A DNA stretch of 64,000 bases from Tenacibaculum sp. SZ-18 (lineage in GTDB: Bacteria; Bacteroidota; Bacteroidia; Flavobacteriales; Flavobacteriaceae): the NCBI RefSeq assembly GCF_002813915.1, contig NZ_CP019335.1, positions 3,083,777-3,147,776 of the forward strand, written 5' to 3'. Both the position numbers and the translations under genes were made by a program. Numbering within the stretch: the first letter of the stretch is position 1; each line of letters begins with the position of its first letter. Below are positions 63,002-64,000 of this stretch, one piece after another. A model generated the notes under the pieces. The model was not told where the DNA came from, ran no database searches, and saw only the letters and a program-made list of their open reading frames with translations.

Positions 63002-64000
63002 ATGGGAAAAGGATTTTTTAACGTTCCAGTTGCGGTTAACGAACCTGTAAAAGGATACGCTCCTGGATCTCCAGAAAGAGAAAGTGTTTCAAAACAATAC
63101 ACAGCTTACTTTAACGGTTCTATAGATGTACCAATGTATATCGGGAACGAAGAAGTTAGAACTGGCAATACGAGAAATATGACTCCGCCACACGATCATC
63201 AACATGTTGTTGGACAATATCATATCGGAGATAAAAGTCATGCTCAAAAAGCAATTACCAGTGCTTTAGAAGCTAGAGAACAATGGGCACAAATGCCATG
63301 GGAACAAAGAGCTGCGATATTTTTACGTGCAGCTGAATTAATTGCTGGACCGTATAGAGCAAAAATGAATGCTTCTACAATGATCGCTCAATCAAAAACA
63401 GTACACCAAGCAGAAATTGATGCCGCTTGTGAGTTAATTGATTTTTTGCGATTCAACGTAGAATATATGTCTGAAATTTATGCTGAACAACCAAACTCTG
63501 ATGATGGAATTTGGAACAGAGTTGAATACAGACCATTAGAAGGATTTGTATATGCAATTACTCCATTTAACTTTACTGCTATTGCAGCAAACTTGCCTGC
63601 TTCAGCAGCTATGATGGGTAATACTGTAGTTTGGAAACCATCTGACAGCCAAATATTTTCTGCAAAAGTTATTGTAGATGTATTCAAAGAAGCTGGTTTA
63701 CCAGGCGGTGTTATTAATGTAATCTATGGAGATCCAGTAGAAATTACAGAAGTTGTTTTATCTTCTCCAGATTTCGCAGGATTACATTTCACAGGTTCTA
63801 CATTTGTATTTAAAGAACTTTGGAAAAAAATCGGTGAAAATATTCACACATATAAAACATACCCGAGAATTGTAGGTGAAACTGGCGGTAAAGACTTTAT
63901 CGTTGCTCACCCATCTGCCAACCCAAAGCAAGTAGCAACTGGTATTTCTCGTGGGGCTTTTGAATTCCAAGGACAAAAATGTTCCGCTGCTTCTAGAGTT
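63002..64000 (+). CDS. pruA: L-glutamate gamma-semialdehyde dehydrogenase, N-terminal part (cut by window edge)
   Basis: An open frame of 333 codons from ATG (63002) to the window edge, without stop. It is an aldehyde dehydrogenase of the delta-1-pyrroline-5-carboxylate type: GKGFFNVPVAVNEPVKGYAP at the start, AITPFNFTAIAANLPASAAM, VWKPSD, HFTGSTFVFKELWKKIGENI and VGETGGKDF. The last residues (FEFQGQKCSAASRV) carry the catalytic Cys. The enzyme makes glutamate in proline degradation. About 200 residues are missing beyond the window. A -7 element lies upstream. Confidence 0.93.
   Translation, partial: MGKGFFNVPVAVNEPVKGYAPGSPERESVSKQYTAYFNGSIDVPMYIGNEEVRTGNTRNMTPPHDHQHVVGQYHIGDKSHAQKAITSALEAREQWAQMPWEQRAAIFLRAAELIAGPYRAKMNASTMIAQSKTVHQAEIDAACELIDFLRFNVEYMSEIYAEQPNSDDGIWNRVEYRPLEGFVYAITPFNFTAIAANLPASAAMMGNTVVWKPSDSQIFSAKVIVDVFKEAGLPGGVINVIYGDPVEITEVVLSSPDFAGLHFTGSTFVFKELWKKIGENIHTYKTYPRIVGETGGKDFIVAHPSANPKQVATGISRGAFEFQGQKCSAASRV

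Overview
The window is AT-rich DNA from a member of the Bacteroidota, most likely a marine Flavobacteriaceae (Tenacibaculum/Polaribacter/Aquimarina-like; the genus cannot be fixed by eye). The evidence is gldB and gldC, type IX secretion (T9SS) C-terminal sorting domains, a T9SS plug-type protein, GLPGLI proteins, a TamL-type lipoprotein, a complete Na+-translocating NADH:quinone reductase operon, and promoters of the Bacteroidota TTTG / TAnnTTTG type. No tRNA or rRNA gene was seen.

Layout. 1-2.8 kb: start of an LRR protein, an ECF sigma factor with a translationally coupled membrane partner, and a patatin-like protein. 2.9-7.1 kb: a Phe/Tyr operon (prephenate dehydratase, aminotransferase, prephenate dehydrogenase, DAHP synthase/chorismate mutase). 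It is preceded by an unannotated leader peptide with eight consecutive Phe/Tyr codons and mutually exclusive antiterminator and terminator hairpins, i.e. a transcription attenuator. 7.1-11.3 kb: housekeeping genes (rsgA, dtd, a YceI lipoprotein, lipB). 11.4-22.9 kb: three paralogous secreted reprolysin-like metalloproteases. The gap between the first two holds an IS982-family element inserted into a decayed IS3-family element. 23-30.6 kb: a four-gene operon (tandem-repeat protein, two GLPGLI proteins, an outer-membrane beta-barrel protein) divergent from a histidine kinase/response regulator pair, with tandem GTTAAC repeats between them.

30.6-33.1 kb: a deoxynucleoside kinase, then a two-gene RiPP-like locus (GG-leader precursor plus radical SAM/SPASM enzyme) with a hairpin between the genes and tandem 22-bp repeats upstream. 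33.1-42.3 kb: trmH-type methyltransferase, tamL, fbaA, accD, a lipoprotein, rpsO and pnp. 42.3-43.5 kb: decayed coding sequence. 43.5-51.9 kb: a folK-deoxynucleoside kinase fusion, gldC, gldB, nadE, dnaG, clpX, clpP and a 42-residue zinc-ribbon protein. 51.9-53.2 kb: a gene-poor stretch with coding debris. 53.2-59.3 kb: nqrABCDEF. 59.4-64 kb: a T9SS plug-type protein, apaG, a DUF3667 protein, an NRDE/TANGO2 protein and the start of pruA.

The two most notable systems are the Phe/Tyr attenuator, whose alternating Phe-Tyr codons match the two end products of the operon it precedes, and the compact RiPP locus. Other notable points are loss of zinc-binding residues in both DnaG and AccD, the FolK-kinase fusion, and the nested insertion sequences.
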